A stretch of 64,000 nt of DNA, from the NCBI GenBank assembly GCA_019155185.1, contig CM032806.1:1562001-1626000 (forward strand), given 5' to 3'. Of this stretch, positions 35,862 through 47,875 are shown piece after piece. The DNA comes from Beaufortia kweichowensis (Eukaryota; Chordata; Actinopteri; Cypriniformes; Gastromyzontidae). Each line of letters begins with the position of its first letter. Position 1 is the stretch's first letter. A model generated the notes under the pieces. It worked only from the letters and a program-made list of their open reading frames with translations, was not told the origin of the DNA and searched no databases. Position numbers and translations under genes: made by a program.

Positions 35862-35978
35862 TTCAAGGGATCCATCGATTTCCTAAAGTCTGTCTTCAAA
35901 TCACAGGAGGAGGGTGATGCACAGAAGGTGGTGCTTTCAGCGCTTATAAGACCTTACAAGGCCAATGCAAAGATTAAG
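35862..35978 (+). CDS. Candidate 117-bp internal coding exon, unknown protein
   Basis: I do not recognise the protein. An acceptor (CTCTTCATGCAG, short pyrimidine tract) ends at 35861 and a strong donor (AAGATTAAG|GTATGT) follows 35978. The frame gives exactly 39 codons with phase 0 introns on both sides. It is hydrophilic and helix-like, Lys-rich (SVFKSQEEGDAQKVVLSALI) with no membrane segment. The same reading frame stays open from 35814 to 36113, so the upstream boundary is uncertain. It lies 150 bp downstream of the 35533 duplicate, whose own frame is also exon-like. It may be part of the same unknown gene as the phase 0 exon at 30708-30851, but no homology supports that. Confidence 0.4.
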
Positions 35979-37754
35979 GTATGTAATTTTATGCATGTTC
36001 TTCTGCCAAATCCAATGGACCACTACTGGCCAAATCTTGACATTTTTACAATGATATTTTCATCACGCATGTATCACCATTGTGATCTTATTTTAACAAT
36101 TTTTAGGTATTAATACCTAAAAAGGGTTCTAGCACTTGTTTATTTTAGATCTTATTCATTTCAACTTTACAAACACAAATGTTCAGAAAATAAGAAATAT
36201 TTAGTCCTTTGCCTTGATTTGGCATTATGACCAAATCACCTTTTAACTTGTACTATTCTTTCAGAATCTTCTGAAAATGGTCAATCTCTGAAGTTATTTA
36301 TAGTGTATGTCAAAGGGCTTTTCTTTTAGATGCTCTAATATTACTAAACTAATAAACTAATATTATATATTCCAGTGTCTAACTTATGATACATTTATGT
36401 GCGCACGTACTTTACTGATTGAATAGGAATGGCATGACTCTGGCCTATATACGTTTTTATTTAATCCATGCATTGGATGCCTAAATGCTTCTGCAAGCCT
36501 TTACAGGTTTTTCCATCAAGTTCTTGCTCTAATTACTATGAATTCATGTTCTTCTTATAAGTGGACCATCATAATATTTAAGTATACTTCTATTACAAGA
36601 TATTGTAAATCACATTATATGTCAAATTATTTCCATTCAGCATAGTCTCAATCTAAGCTGTGCTGTGGAGCCAGGAAAGGAAACTATTATCCATTTACCT
36701 CACAGCATGAAAAACACCCTTGTTGTACTACATAATGACTCTAAACGCATTCTGTGTGAATGTCAGCATGGATCAAATAATAATAATATCAACAAGTAAA
36801 TACTATCAACATGTTTTTATGATCACAGTAGTGAGATGTGTGAATGCTTGAAACATGCACATCTTTGTAAACAATTATGTAGGAAAATGTATAACGGTTA
36901 ATGTATAAAACTGTTTGACAATGCTGTAATTAACCCAACACAATATTGTCTAGGGAGCCATGGAATAAATGTGCTTTATCTAAGAGTAAAGTGGAGCTAT
37001 GGCATTTGTATGAATCACTTGCAGAAGAAATAAAAAAAGACTTGCAAATAAGGCAAAAAGTTTGCATTGCTCTGGCAAAGTAAACAAGGTCAAAGAATTG
37101 AGGTCTGTCCAACCTGTCCTACATTTTGTCAGGTCCACTGATCGCAAACATACAGCTGTCAAGGTCTCTCCTGGCTGGTGGCATTTTAAATGCCTCCTAA
37201 ACTTCACAATTCTTCAGGCATGAAATCTTAGACATTGTACAAACTTCACCAAAGCTTGTTTACAAGATTGCAACAGGACTTTTTTTTTTTTTTTTTAGAG
37301 TAAACCATCCATTTCACCCCAGCATGCCAGATAGAAAGCAGATAATTAAACTTTTATTTTGCATTAACTCTTTATTGTAATTTTGGTGCAAAGGAAATAC
37401 ATTAGTGATTGAAAATGCCATATACAGTATTGCTGATACAATGATTGTACACTGAAAAGACCATTTTTTAAAACATTTTTATATTCAGATCAGATTTTGT
37501 GAAGGGTGTGACCTCGAAGTTCACAATTGCATAAACACTGTTCTAGCTCCTATTAACCTCTTTTTAAACTTGGTACAGATTTTGTTATCTATGATTGTGA
37601 TTAAGATGTTAGAGGAATTAAATAAACTGACCCAAGATTTGCCTGTGAGGCCAGAAACTTGAATATTAAATGATCAATGTGAGTGATGTGAGCAAAACAT
37701 CAGCAGGCAAACATTAACAGAGCTGTCCATGTTTCTGATTCTACAAAGGTGCTC
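35979..37754. other. Nothing recognised except a poly-T
   Basis: AT-rich sequence with a run of about 20 T at 37280-37299. Open frames at 36930-37207 are unsupported. Confidence 0.35.
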
Positions 37755-37805
37755 TCCGTGGTGCTGGTCATGGTCCTGCAGTGGCGCTGTCCGTGGTGCT
37801 GGTCC
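37755..37805 (+). repeat. 35-bp direct duplication
   Basis: TCCGTGGTGCTGGTC occurs at 37755 and again at 37790, each followed by TCCTGCAGT after a short spacer. A GC-rich two-copy tandem in an AT-rich setting. Confidence 0.85.
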
Positions 37806-38869
37806 TGCAGTTTTACTGTATGCTGTTGCTACAGCTCCTTTGTAAGTCAACAGTAAATCTAATTAAAATTGTTTGGAGTTGGTTGATAGCATGCAATTTT
37901 AGGAGGCATATATTTCTGTGGTTGTGGTTTACAAAAGTATTGTTACAAAAATGACCTTAAAAATAAACACTAAAATATTATCATACACAGGCAATGCCCA
38001 ACCATATGCAGAACAATATGAAACAACTTGCATAAACTTGTATTTGCATGTTATTTTCTTTGCTATCTGTGATCTTAACATACCTGTGAGCCATTATTGA
38101 GTTCAGAACCACTGATCTACAGTACATGCCCCCTGCATAAAAGTCTTTTTTTTTTTTTTTTTAGAAAAAATGCACACAAAAATGTATTTTCTTTTCCAGG
38201 AAAATGGCCTAAAATAATCACTTTTCTTATATGCAAGTGTTCATTGCTTTTTTTACGTTGCAAGCTTTGACATCCACTTATGGCAGATTGCTGGGTAAAC
38301 TAAAGGCTAAGTGCTGTATTTTGAAATAGAAAATAAAATTCTACAGTACATTGTGTGCCATAATAATGTGTTAAATATTGCCATGCAAGCACACTGGTCA
38401 CCAAAACTAGCTGAACCACTTATTCTGTAGCAGTGATAACAGATTATTACTTCATCTATGGCCACAGCACATGGTTGTGAAGCTAATGAGGCAGCTCCTT
38501 CTAACAGACATACCAAACCACTTTTGTCAAACTGACCAGATGATCTTTCTAATACGCACACCATGTGCGTTCATTTGCTAAGGAGATCCATGCATCCCAG
38601 AGGCTTAAACAAAAACATTTAACCTTTAACCATCTGATCTGTTCTTACAAATCCCATGCTTTGAGCAGATAAGCCTCTGAGTTTAAATCTCCCCATCCCA
38701 TCACCTTCGGTTTTAGACCCACTGAACCCTGCTGAAGGGTCTCCAGTTGATATGGGGATTATTCAATGACCCACAACCTTCCTGTAACATTACCCAGAGT
38801 CAGCTATTTGTTTATGCGGTGTTTGTTTGTTAAATGTCACATTTGTTACATCAATGCACAATTATCATG
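37806..38869. other. Nothing recognised except a poly-T
   Basis: AT-rich, with a poly-T at about 38143-38161. Confidence 0.35.
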
Positions 38870-39420
38870 TGTCTTCACAGCCTTATCGGATTTCTTTGAG
38901 ACAGACGGGTCGACTTCAATGGCAAACATTTATCTGCGACACGAGTAGAGTGTTAAAACTGCTTCCTCCAGATTTATCCCCAAACAAAGCCAATTGACTA
39001 GCGTCCGTGTTCCTTTGAGGATGGGTCCGAATCGGAAGAGAGCAATGCAGTAAATTAAAAGCGTCGTGAAGTCGCACCTCACCGCCGGTAATTGAGTGGA
39101 GCCTTCGGTTTTTACACTTCAGCTACCATAGAGATATCCAGGGTCTCCAATCTTATTAACATGCAGCATCAGGGTTTTTTCAAAGCGCCTCTTGTGCATA
39201 TGACAATCTCCAGCAGCGGAATCATTCTTCGGTGACCAGAGCTAAATGAAATCATCTGAATGGGCAGGCAGGCGCACACTTCTCTTTGTTTTATGGGTGG
39301 TTTTGAGCAGCTGGGGTGGAGCCAGCAGGAGAGACAAAACCTTGTATAACAATGCAGAGGTGTGTGAGCTTGCTAAGAATTGGCACAAACTCATTGGCAG
39401 TTTTATTTGGGGGTTTAATA
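38870..39420. promoter_or_regulatory. Candidate conserved non-coding element cluster
   Basis: A 550-bp GC-balanced, CpG-bearing block (GCGTCGTGAAGTCGCACC at 39061, CACCGCCGGTAATTGAGTGG at 39080). AGTAAATTAAAAGCG and GCCGGTAATTGAG are homeodomain-like. A short frame ending at 38948 follows an acceptor-like TGTCTTCACAG but is too short to call. Confidence 0.4.
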
Positions 39421-41079
39421 CGTAATGTAGCTTTGAGCCTTGATAAAGGTCATGTTATATGTCAGTTTCAACTCAACTGAGTTCCTTTTTTCAGTGAAAC
39501 ATGACATGTGTGATGGACAAATTGGAGAACACCGGAGGCTTTGGGTTGTAGGCTGACAGCTACAGTAAAATCCAACAAAGATCATTATAGTGAAAAGCGA
39601 CTCTATTTTAAAATAAATATTCATATGAACATTTTTATTACAAATTACTCCAGTCAAAACTATTTGTAGACAAATAAAAATTGTGCATTGCTGTGAATTA
39701 CCTGTCTGTCTGTCTGTCTATTCAACCATCAATAGATTTTATGCATTTTTATTCACTTTTATATTTTTGGTTAATTTCCTATTGTTTATTCCTTTTGTTA
39801 TTGTTTGATGCAGTACATTGATGCACTATTACATTTAAAAGTAAATGTAATTATTATTCTTTTTATTTAAAATGTACAAAATTTGGGATGAGATTCAAAT
39901 CTCTCCAAATGTGAGAGATTCAAAATTTGTGATGTCTTATTGCTGTAATGACATCATGTACAATGACATCATGTTCTCCAGCATGCTGCTAACCTTTAAA
40001 GGATGACCAATAAAGAAATATTTCTTCATCTAAAATATTTCTTTATTTTACATTTCTGTGCGTGAGATTTTTAATGTTGTCAGACTTTTAGACTCCACTT
40101 ATAAAATGAGATTTGATCCACAGAACCGCAGTCAGATACAGATCGGATTATTGTATTGAACAAGACTGTGTTTATGACATTAACAGAAACCTTTCTGACA
40201 GATGATCAACAACAAAATATTTAACTGTTTTGGCATTGTGCTGAATGAATAACGGTCTTTGAAAGCATTCAGCGTTACAGGGCATGTAGTTTTATGAAGC
40301 ATTGAGTATATAAGCATGTGTGCACTGTTAAATCAGACTCTGAAAATACTGTCTGTGTTTTTCAGAGGTTTAAGTGGTTGATGTCTATCGGATGAATGTA
40401 TCAAGGTGCGACAGAGACAGTGTTACACCGTGGGATGAGATAAAACTATTTCACAGAAAAGAAAATCTTTTAACCTTTCTGTGAGAAGAGAACAGTGGAT
40501 GGCAGTCTCAGTTATTAATCCTTCATAAAACAAGAATGTCACTATAAATGTCAGATCTTGAAATATGGCCTTAAGTACAGAGGAGTCTTTGTGCTTTTTC
40601 TTCTGCCCTCATATGACCGGTCAACATAGTGTCTGCTGCTGATGGTTATTATCTCTTCTTTAGGAGAAAAGGTGAAGGAAGTTTCAGGTGAGAAAGAGAG
40701 AAACATGCTGGAAAATCAAAGCAAAATGTCCGGCACAACAGAACCACATTAAAGCTTTGACAAAGTCTGGGCAGAAAGGACAGAGACAAAAAGAGAAGAT
40801 CTGGATATTCTGCAAATGTGAGAGACTTTACAAATATTTCTTATTGTATAACCTCAGGAATTTATAAAGATTATGTAAATCTATACAATTAAAATTACTG
40901 TTAAATTTAGATACATGGAACAAAAAATATAGTTTTTTATAAAGATTGTAAAAACTGAAATATTTCTGTACATATTCTGACCCTAGAAGTTATTAGATTC
41001 AGTTTCATTCACTTCCTAAAGGATTTTATTGGAGGAGAGATGTGAGAAGTTACACGCCAAAGTTTAATGTTCATAGTAA
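39421..41079. other. Nothing firm
   Basis: AT-rich. A CTGTCTGTCTGTCTA run at 39704 is a minimal simple repeat. Bases 40560-40850 are purine-rich unique sequence. Confidence 0.3.
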
Positions 41080-41135
41080 AGAATAATAATAAAATGAATC
41101 TGGATAGCATTGCTTAGATAATTTGGTTTTATGTG
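41080..41135 (+). repeat. Short dispersed repeat (GGATTGC..GATAATTTGGT), copy 1
   Basis: ATAATAAAATGAATCTGGATA then GCATTGCTTAGATAATTTGG matches 42172-42225 and 51683-51740. Confidence 0.6.
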
Positions 41136-41984
41136 AGTATGTTTTTCTACATCTTGATTGCATTAAAAACTAGAGAAGATGTAAGATTATTTAAGTCTTT
41201 TTTTTTTTTTTTTAATTTTTAGAGAAGACAAGTGTTGTAGTGCTTTTGAGACCTGTCTTGTTTTTGAGACTGGTCTCGAGATCATTTTTTGATAGTTGTA
41301 GAGGTATGAGACGATGCACATTTACTGTCGTCACAAAAGCCAAAAAAACCCACATCAAAGTTAAAAGGCAAATCTTGTCATTATAATGAGGAGTGGAATC
41401 TCATGAATATTATAATGTCATGTCACTGTTTTCCCACTTCATTAAAATAGAAGTGAACATGAAAGTGTTGAAACAATTCATTAAAGAAATAAAGCATCAT
41501 AATTTCTTTCTCCATGGCAGGTTTTGGGCTTTGTTTTGTAAATAAGACTGGAGTCTGGAGTTACTCATCGAACCCTTAAGCTCTTCTTCTCAACCCATGA
41601 GGCGGGACGAGAGACGCTGTAATTAAACTTAAATACCTCCGATAGTTCCTGACCTGATGTGAAGGTATTAAACACCCAACGGCTACCAATGTTTTCTGTC
41701 TGACCCTGAGGAAAATGTTATTACTCAGAGGTTTTGTAGCTCATGAGACGTAACTGAGCTCCTGGTTATCACTGAAGTATCAATTTTGTCTTATATCTGC
41801 ACTTTTTTTCCAAAACTGTGAAATAACACAAGTGTAATTTTGGGAATGTTGAGATATAACTATGACGTATTTTAGCATCCTTATAGTAGTTCGCAGAAAT
41901 GTTTTCTTGTCATTTTCTAAAAGAGTTTCTTGAGGTCTCACGGCAAGATGCTTTTTAAATAGTATTGAAAGAGTTCACATCTTT
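41136..41984. other. Nothing firm
   Basis: Poly-T of about 15 at 41199-41213. A GAGACCTGTCTTG / GAGACTGGTCTCGAG stretch at 41249 forms a small imperfect inverted repeat. Confidence 0.35.
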
Positions 41985-42170
41985 TTTTAATGGCAGATTT
42001 TTGTCTATTATTTTACTTTTCTAATGAAAGAAATTAACATGTTTTCACAGTTACATTTTTCTCCACATAACTAATTCCAAACATTCAGACATATGCCTTC
42101 ATATCAAAAGATTTTTAAGATCACAAGAAACATTTTAATCAAGTGACCCTAAACTTTTGAACTGTAGAAT
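41985..42170 (+). mobile_element. Right part of a Tc1-like non-autonomous element
   Basis: GAAAGAAATTAACATGTTTTC, AACTAATTCCAAACATTC, TTTTTAAGATCACAAGAAAC and a terminal CTAAACTTTTGAACTGTAGA. The interior words and the terminus parallel the better-bounded element at 56453-56984. Confidence 0.65.
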
Positions 42171-42171
42171 A

Positions 42172-42225
42172 GATCTATAAAATAAATGTGGTTAGCAATA
42201 CCTTAAATAATTTGGTTTACAATAA
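42172..42225 (+). repeat. Short dispersed repeat, copy 2
   Basis: ATCTATAAAATAAATGTGGTT then AGCAATACC..AAATAATTTGG. Immediately follows the Tc1-like end, so the two may be parts of one larger element. Confidence 0.55.
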
Positions 42226-42529
42226 AGAGAAAAACACTGAGGTTTAATGGTAGACTTTGCTATAAGATTTTGGAAATGTCTTACAGTAGGTTGTCATTTC
42301 TGGGTCGTGAGGCAAAATCAGTTCTCAGAAACAATGATGGAAATCAGTTCTGTTGTGTGATTTCTCTCTGAGGATCCAGGCTGTTTTTCTCAAACATAAT
42401 AATCCTTTTTTTCTCTCATTTTCACAGTAAGGTTTACTGCAGTCTTCTTTATCCAGGAAAGAATCAGGTTTTTCCCTTGTTCAATTATTCACAGTGCAGT
42501 CACAGACAACCATTAAAGTTTCATAGGTG
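42226..42529. other. Nothing recognised
   Basis: AT-rich spacer. Confidence 0.35.
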
Positions 42530-42790
42530 CCAATTTGAAGGTAGGTCTGCAGTGAGGTATGTGAGGCACACTGCCTCACCTGACCGACTGACTCCCACTC
42601 GGGCACATTGGGAAAACAGATAACACTCGCAGACCTGACAGGAGATCTCCATGTGTTGGCACTCGTGTGCGTGTGACAGCGACTGAAAGCCATGATGTTG
42701 GTGTGGATGCTGAAGCTGGAAGTGTAAAACGCTGTGTGTGAGCTTTAACAGCCAATTCCATCCGCCCACCCCTACAGACGCTGAAAATAA
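42530..42790. promoter_or_regulatory. Complex block with a perfect hairpin
   Basis: GTGAGGCACACTGCCTCAC at about 42560-42578 has an 8-bp perfect stem and a 3-base loop. The block is open for 128 codons on the minus strand (42521-42907), with His/Cys-rich content but no splice signals and no recognisable domain; I do not call it coding. Confidence 0.35.
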
Positions 42791-43019
42791 ACAATGAAAT
42801 AAATAAAAAACTGCAGATGATGAACGATCGCTTGACTGAAAGTATCTCTCACGCTTCTGAGTCAGATGTTTCTCATCTAATCTAAAAAGAGCGGGGTTTT
42901 TTATCAAACTGGGTTTCGTGGGTGGGATATTTTTGGCAGGGATTGTAAAATGTGTCTGTTGAAAGCTTTGTAGGAAACCTGATTGTCAAATAATGTCTTG
43001 TAGTTAGTAGACAGGAGAT

Positions 43020-43260
43020 TTCCTTTCATTCAAGGCCATAATGGACTCTACACAATAATGTCTTTTGCCTTCAGAATGGGAAACATTCAGTGAAATCGGG
43101 CCGTGTGGGCCGACTAACAGTGTTTGCCTGAACAAATAACTCCTACTCGTAACGCATTCACTTCTGTCACTTCTTCATATGCAGACGCAGGGATTCTAAT
43201 TTTATTCCCACACGCAGACGAAAAAGAAATAAATCCAGGAAAATAAATATAGTTAACTGT
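43020..43260. promoter_or_regulatory. Candidate conserved non-coding element
   Basis: GC-balanced block (AAATCGGGCCGTGTGGGCCG at 43095). Composition only. Confidence 0.25.
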
Positions 43261-43860
43261 GGGATGGTTCATTTTTTGTCCATAACCGATAAAAGCAAAT
43301 CCACACCGGTCACGAGTGCCCTTTCATTTAGCAGGAATGAAATGTTTCTTAATATTCAGTCTGATTCACTCCAAAAATGTTGTTTCTCTTTTAAGGTTTG
43401 CTCTTTCAAAGCTCATATGACTTTGCGTAGCTGTGTTTTTGTTTTCAAAAGCAGCGTTTTCAGCACCTTAGCAACACCACGGCAACCACCTCATAATAGC
43501 CTAGCATCATGGAAGCAAATGTTGCATTTGTAAACATAGTTAGTTTTGAGTTTTTGGTATTAAACCTTAAACTTTAGCATAACATAAGTCACTGTCATGC
43601 TGTCGGCACACAGCAGAACCATATCCAATATTTCGGACCGTATCCAAAAGCCATTATAAAGTCATAATGCTAGAAATGAAGACTTGCAGAAATCTCGGCT
43701 GAATATGGTGAATATTGTGCAGCGTGTGGAATAATGGTTCAGATGTAATGTGCTGTGAGGGACGGATGATTTGACCTCTGTATGACCTCTGAAGATCTGT
43801 GTGTACATGCAGATCTTTGTTAAATCTGAGAGCAGCTCTTATTTCCTCTACAGCAGTGTT
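43261..43860. other. Mostly featureless
   Basis: Bases 43460-43505 (CAGCACCTTAGCAACACCACG, GCAACCACC, CTAGCATC) are a tiny relic of the AGCAACCAC minisatellite unit. The rest is unrecognised. Confidence 0.4.
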
Positions 43861-44070
43861 TCCTTATGAAAATTAACCACGGTTTTACCACAGTAAACAT
43901 AATTGAACTGGTGTGTGTGTTAAACACATAGTACAAACCCACAAATTTACCATTATAGTTTAGCTGTGATGTTTCTAGTAAAACTATGGCAGTTCTGTAA
44001 CACTTTGGTAATCAATTCACCACAAGAACCCTTTACTATACTTTTACTATAATAAATATTTATTTTAAGT
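43861..44070. repeat. Fold-back MITE, family 2
   Basis: The left arm CTTATGAAAATTAACCACGG then TTTTACCACAGTAAAC faces a right part CTTTACTATACTTTTACTAT. The interior includes TGTTTCTAGTAAAACTATGG as in the copy at 5809. Confidence 0.8.
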
Positions 44071-45994
44071 GGTGTACCAGTTTGGAAGCCACTGCTCTAC
44101 AGATTCAGATCTTACTGCATTTTCAAAGCAGAGCAAATCATTTTAGGGCATTTAGGACCAACCCTACCGTAGCAAATGTTGCCATCCACCATATGGAACT
44201 ATTTGATTGTGCAAATGAAAATGTAACTTTAATCGCACAGAATACAGTCAGCAAACAGCTGAAAATGTGAAGGTGTTGAAACTTTGCAATTGGTTTTACA
44301 CACTTCATCTTTAAAGACAAACGACAGCTTCAGGCACTGAGGTTAAAGTTTAAGAAACTATTAAAACCTCTTAACATTTATAACTTAAAGATTAAAAGTC
44401 ATTTACGTTTAATCATCGAGCGACTTACAAATAAGGAACATCGCAAGCAATTTGTCATACAAGACCAAACATCATCTGCAGTATCACACTGCCAAGTTCA
44501 AAGAGTAAGTGAGAAATAACAGAGGACAGGATTTATTTTTGTGTTTTTTCATACTAGGAAAGTACTTTTACTGTATGTGACTTGTTAAGTATTTGGTCTT
44601 AATAAACATTCTTTAATGCATTAAAACTTGTACACATTCACCCCAGCGTCCAGGTCACCGTGTAGCCTACATTTTCCCATCATAATAATATTGAGCACAA
44701 GAGACACTTCATGTTTAATGTATAGGTCTAACCTACAGCTGAATAAATGATGTAGAATATATTATATGTATTAATTATGAATATTATACCATAAATAAGA
44801 TACAGTTCAAAGAAATCACCTTTTGTCCTGAAGGTTAAGAACCTCTGTAATCTCTTGAATTTGACATAGAAATTAATTAAATATTTTCAAATATAATCTA
44901 GTGTCCCTGAACACTGATGCAATCTTTATACAGAAATGAGCTTAAGATTACAACGTTTTCTTTCAAAGCCACTAAATTAATGTTTAATGTTTGTCCATCT
45001 TTGCAAATAATAATACATATGATGTTATGCTGATTGGGTATTTTCTAAGGCTGAACTTTTACAGAGCCATTCATTTACTGAAAATATGAACTGTGATCAT
45101 GTAAAAAAGAGTATTACAGAAAACATGAACCGATGTTGTATGTTTGAAACAGAACTCGCATGTTTGTGTGGAGAAGGAACAGAAGATTTTATTGATTTAT
45201 TCATCTTAATAGTAAATAAAGATTAACAGCATCAGTCAAATCGGACCTGTGCTTTTTTACTCGGGTCAATTATTGATTCTTTTTTGACCCATGAGCCTTT
45301 AATGTTTCTCTGTGTGTGTGAACCCAGAGAACTCCTTTTTTACTGTTGACCTTCATTCTTTAAACCTAGCTATTTTTAGGAAATTGGAGATTGTGAGGAG
45401 TTAATTCTGGGCATTATAATAAGACCACTGTGTGTGTATATATCAATGCTGTACTTATTTCAGAAGTGAATTAAGCAAACCTCAGTTATGAAGTTGATTT
45501 ACAGCGTGACATGTTAGGTTACATAACCATTAAAATTCAGTTGAGAAATGTAAACGTTATTGTTCTTTTTGTCCAGAAAAACTGCAGTACTGTTAAACCA
45601 ACACAGCAACGAGCCTATGCAGCATCCTTGTTTATGGTGTGAACCGCTGGACTCGTTTCCCAGAAATTTACCCGTTGTCGTAAGTAGAGTTTTAAGTGAA
45701 TATTTAAATTACATTAAAATATTGATAAAATAAATAATGTAATATTTCAGTTTTGAATTAACCATATACATGTGATCATATACGCTATTTCTAAGAACAT
45801 TAGATATTAATAATCAATGTTTGAAATGTCAGCTGTATTATTATATTACTTAGTTCATTTATACTTTATAATATTCTGGATATTTATTTATTATTAAAAC
45901 AGAAAAAAACATTCACAGAATGTTGGTGAAACGTTCACTGTAATATGGTCTTGGCATTTTGTCTGAATGCTTATCTTTAAAAAGCCTGTTTGCC
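44071..45994. other. Nothing recognised
   Basis: Long AT-rich stretch. An open frame at 44082-44270 overlaps another on the opposite strand and has no support. Confidence 0.35.
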
Positions 45995-46440
45995 TGTATG
46001 ATGGTGCCACAGGGAAAGTGTACAGTGAAACCAGCCAAAGTTTGACCCGTCGCTTTAATGAAACTCCTACTGTGAGACACGGCCGATTCGATTCAAACGC
46101 CAGCTCACGGTTTGAAACGGAGCCAATGTTAAATTCCTGAATGTTACCCAAGCCTGATGAATATCTCTCATTTGTCTCATATATGCTGGGAAAGTATGTC
46201 GGTGTAGTTTTCTGTGTCCTGAAAACAAGCACTTTGTTCCTGCAGAGTACAGCCAACGATGCAATTCGCACAAATTGCCTTTTAATGAAGACTCATAACA
46301 TCTGTAATTGCTTTCAACGGCTATTATCTCAATGTAACTTTGAATGAAGAGGCTTCTTAGAATCCAGTGGCCTGCTTTAGGAAACTTCAAAAAGCCAAAT
46401 GACATTTCAAGGGCCTTACCGATCACACTGCGCTAAACGT
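45995..46440. promoter_or_regulatory. Candidate conserved non-coding element
   Basis: High-complexity block, open on both strands (up to 125 codons minus at 45894-46271, 119 minus at 46067-46426, 68 plus at 46141-46347). Being open in overlapping frames on both strands, with no GT/AG pair, argues against coding. Words include GACCCGTCGCTTTAATG and GAATGCTAAAT-like AT cores. Confidence 0.35.
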
Positions 46441-46943
46441 CACGTAAACTTACACGGAAAGCAGTTATTCATAACGGCTTTAGCATGTGACGCGTGCAGA
46501 ACACTGGAGAATGTGTTTATCGCATGTTCTTCATTTTGAAGATAAACAGGCAAACGCACCAGGGATATGATGATCCCCTGCGTGTCTAATGGTCCCTTCA
46601 GTTGTCACTTAATAAGAATTAATGACAGACTTAATGTTTCCATGCAGGCAGGAGAGGAGGATCCAGAGTTCATCACCATTCTGTGAGGTCACGTCTCTGA
46701 ACGCAAGCACTTTCTGCAGTTATAGATGGGTCAGTCCAAGGACATGTAATGCATAAAAATCGGATTCTTGGAGGATGATATGCAGCAAACAGAGGAAACA
46801 GAGAAACTTTCATGGAGACAAAGGTGTTGTGAGTGACATGTACAACAAAAATCATTTTCTTAGTCAGGATCTTTGTCTTGTATTTCAGTAAAAAGTGCAA
46901 GAAGCTAAATTTTAAATATCTCATTTAGAGAGATTTTTTTATA
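46441..46943. other. Nothing firm
   Basis: Bases 46441-46660 are moderately complex; the rest is AT-rich. Confidence 0.3.
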
Positions 46944-47142
46944 TACACTCTTTAAAATAAACGTGCTTTATGATTGAAAAAACATTTTTGGCTGAATAAA
47001 AAACCTTTATGTTTCATTAAAGGTTCTTTGTAGTAGACAAAGATTGGTTAGACTATAAAAAGTAAAAAAAAACATTTGTTAATGTTTTTTGGTTGTTCTG
47101 TGGCATTGCTGTGAATAATCTTTTGTAGCACTTTTAAGAGTA
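46944..47142. repeat. Fold-back MITE, family 3
   Basis: The left end TACACTCTTTAAAATAAACG faces a right end AGCACTTTTAAGAGTA (complement TACTCTTAAAAGTGCT). The interior has TTAAAGGTTCTTTGTAG and GACTATAAAAAGTAAAAA. Confidence 0.88.
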
Positions 47143-47658
47143 TTAACACAATGTTTGTTAAATCCATAATTTGTGTAAGTGACAAACACAACAATAACCA
47201 TACGGTCTGCATGCATTAGATTTAACATGAATATATTTTTAAAATGCTCAATTTACAAATTCCAAGTCAAAAAGCATGTTTTGGATTTATTTCAAGTAAT
47301 CCTGAAATAAGATGCATAAGCCTAGTCATATGAGTAATATTTCCAAATGAGATTTGTCTTGTTATACAGCAGATATTTTCACTTGCTTCAGACATAAACT
47401 TCTAACTTTTCTGTGTTTTCATTAGATTTCATGTGTTTTTTTGTGTTTTCTCATGAGATTTGTTGCAGTGTGTAGGCATCCAATGGGCGGCATTTCAATG
47501 ATGTTAAGTGTCGATCTCTGAACATCTCTGTTCTCCTAAAAAAGGTTTGGACAGCAATAAAGAATCATTTTGCTACAAATGAGCATTTCCTTCGAGTCAA
47601 TAGATGTATATTATTAGATTTAAGGAAGCGTTGTGCTTCACTGCTGGAGATGGTAAGC
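47143..47658. other. Nothing recognised
   Basis: AT-rich sequence before the minisatellite. Confidence 0.35.
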
Positions 47659-47875
47659 AACTACCCAGAACACCCCAGCAGCCATCTAGCAATGCCCTAG
47701 CAACCATCCAGAACACCCTAGCAACCACCCAGAACTCCCCAGCAGTCATCTAGCAATGCCCTAGCAACCATCCAGAACACCCTAGCAACCACCCAGAACA
47801 CCCCAGCAGCCATCTAGCAATGCCCTAGCAACCACCCAGAACACCCTAGCAACTATCTACTCTAGCCATTCCCAG
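47659..47875 (+). repeat. Minisatellite with 64-bp higher-order unit
   Basis: Starts of ACCCAGAACWCCCC fall at 47663, 47727 and 47791, an exact 64-bp period. Each 64-bp unit contains three related subunits of about 21 bp (types CCAGCAGCCATCTAGCAATG, CCCTAGCAACCATCCAGAAC and CCCTAGCAACCACCCAGAAC). The last unit jumps by 43 bp, a loss of one subunit. Decayed relatives lie at 32428 and 43460. Confidence 0.95.

Noticed and set aside
42521..42907. 128-codon minus-strand open frame, His/Cys-rich
   Set aside because: No recognisable zinc-finger spacing, overlapped by another minus-strand frame, no splice signals.
45894..46426. Two overlapping minus-strand frames of 119-125 codons plus one on the plus strand
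   Set aside because: Open in several frames on both strands at once, which is not how a real exon behaves; no GT/AG pair.
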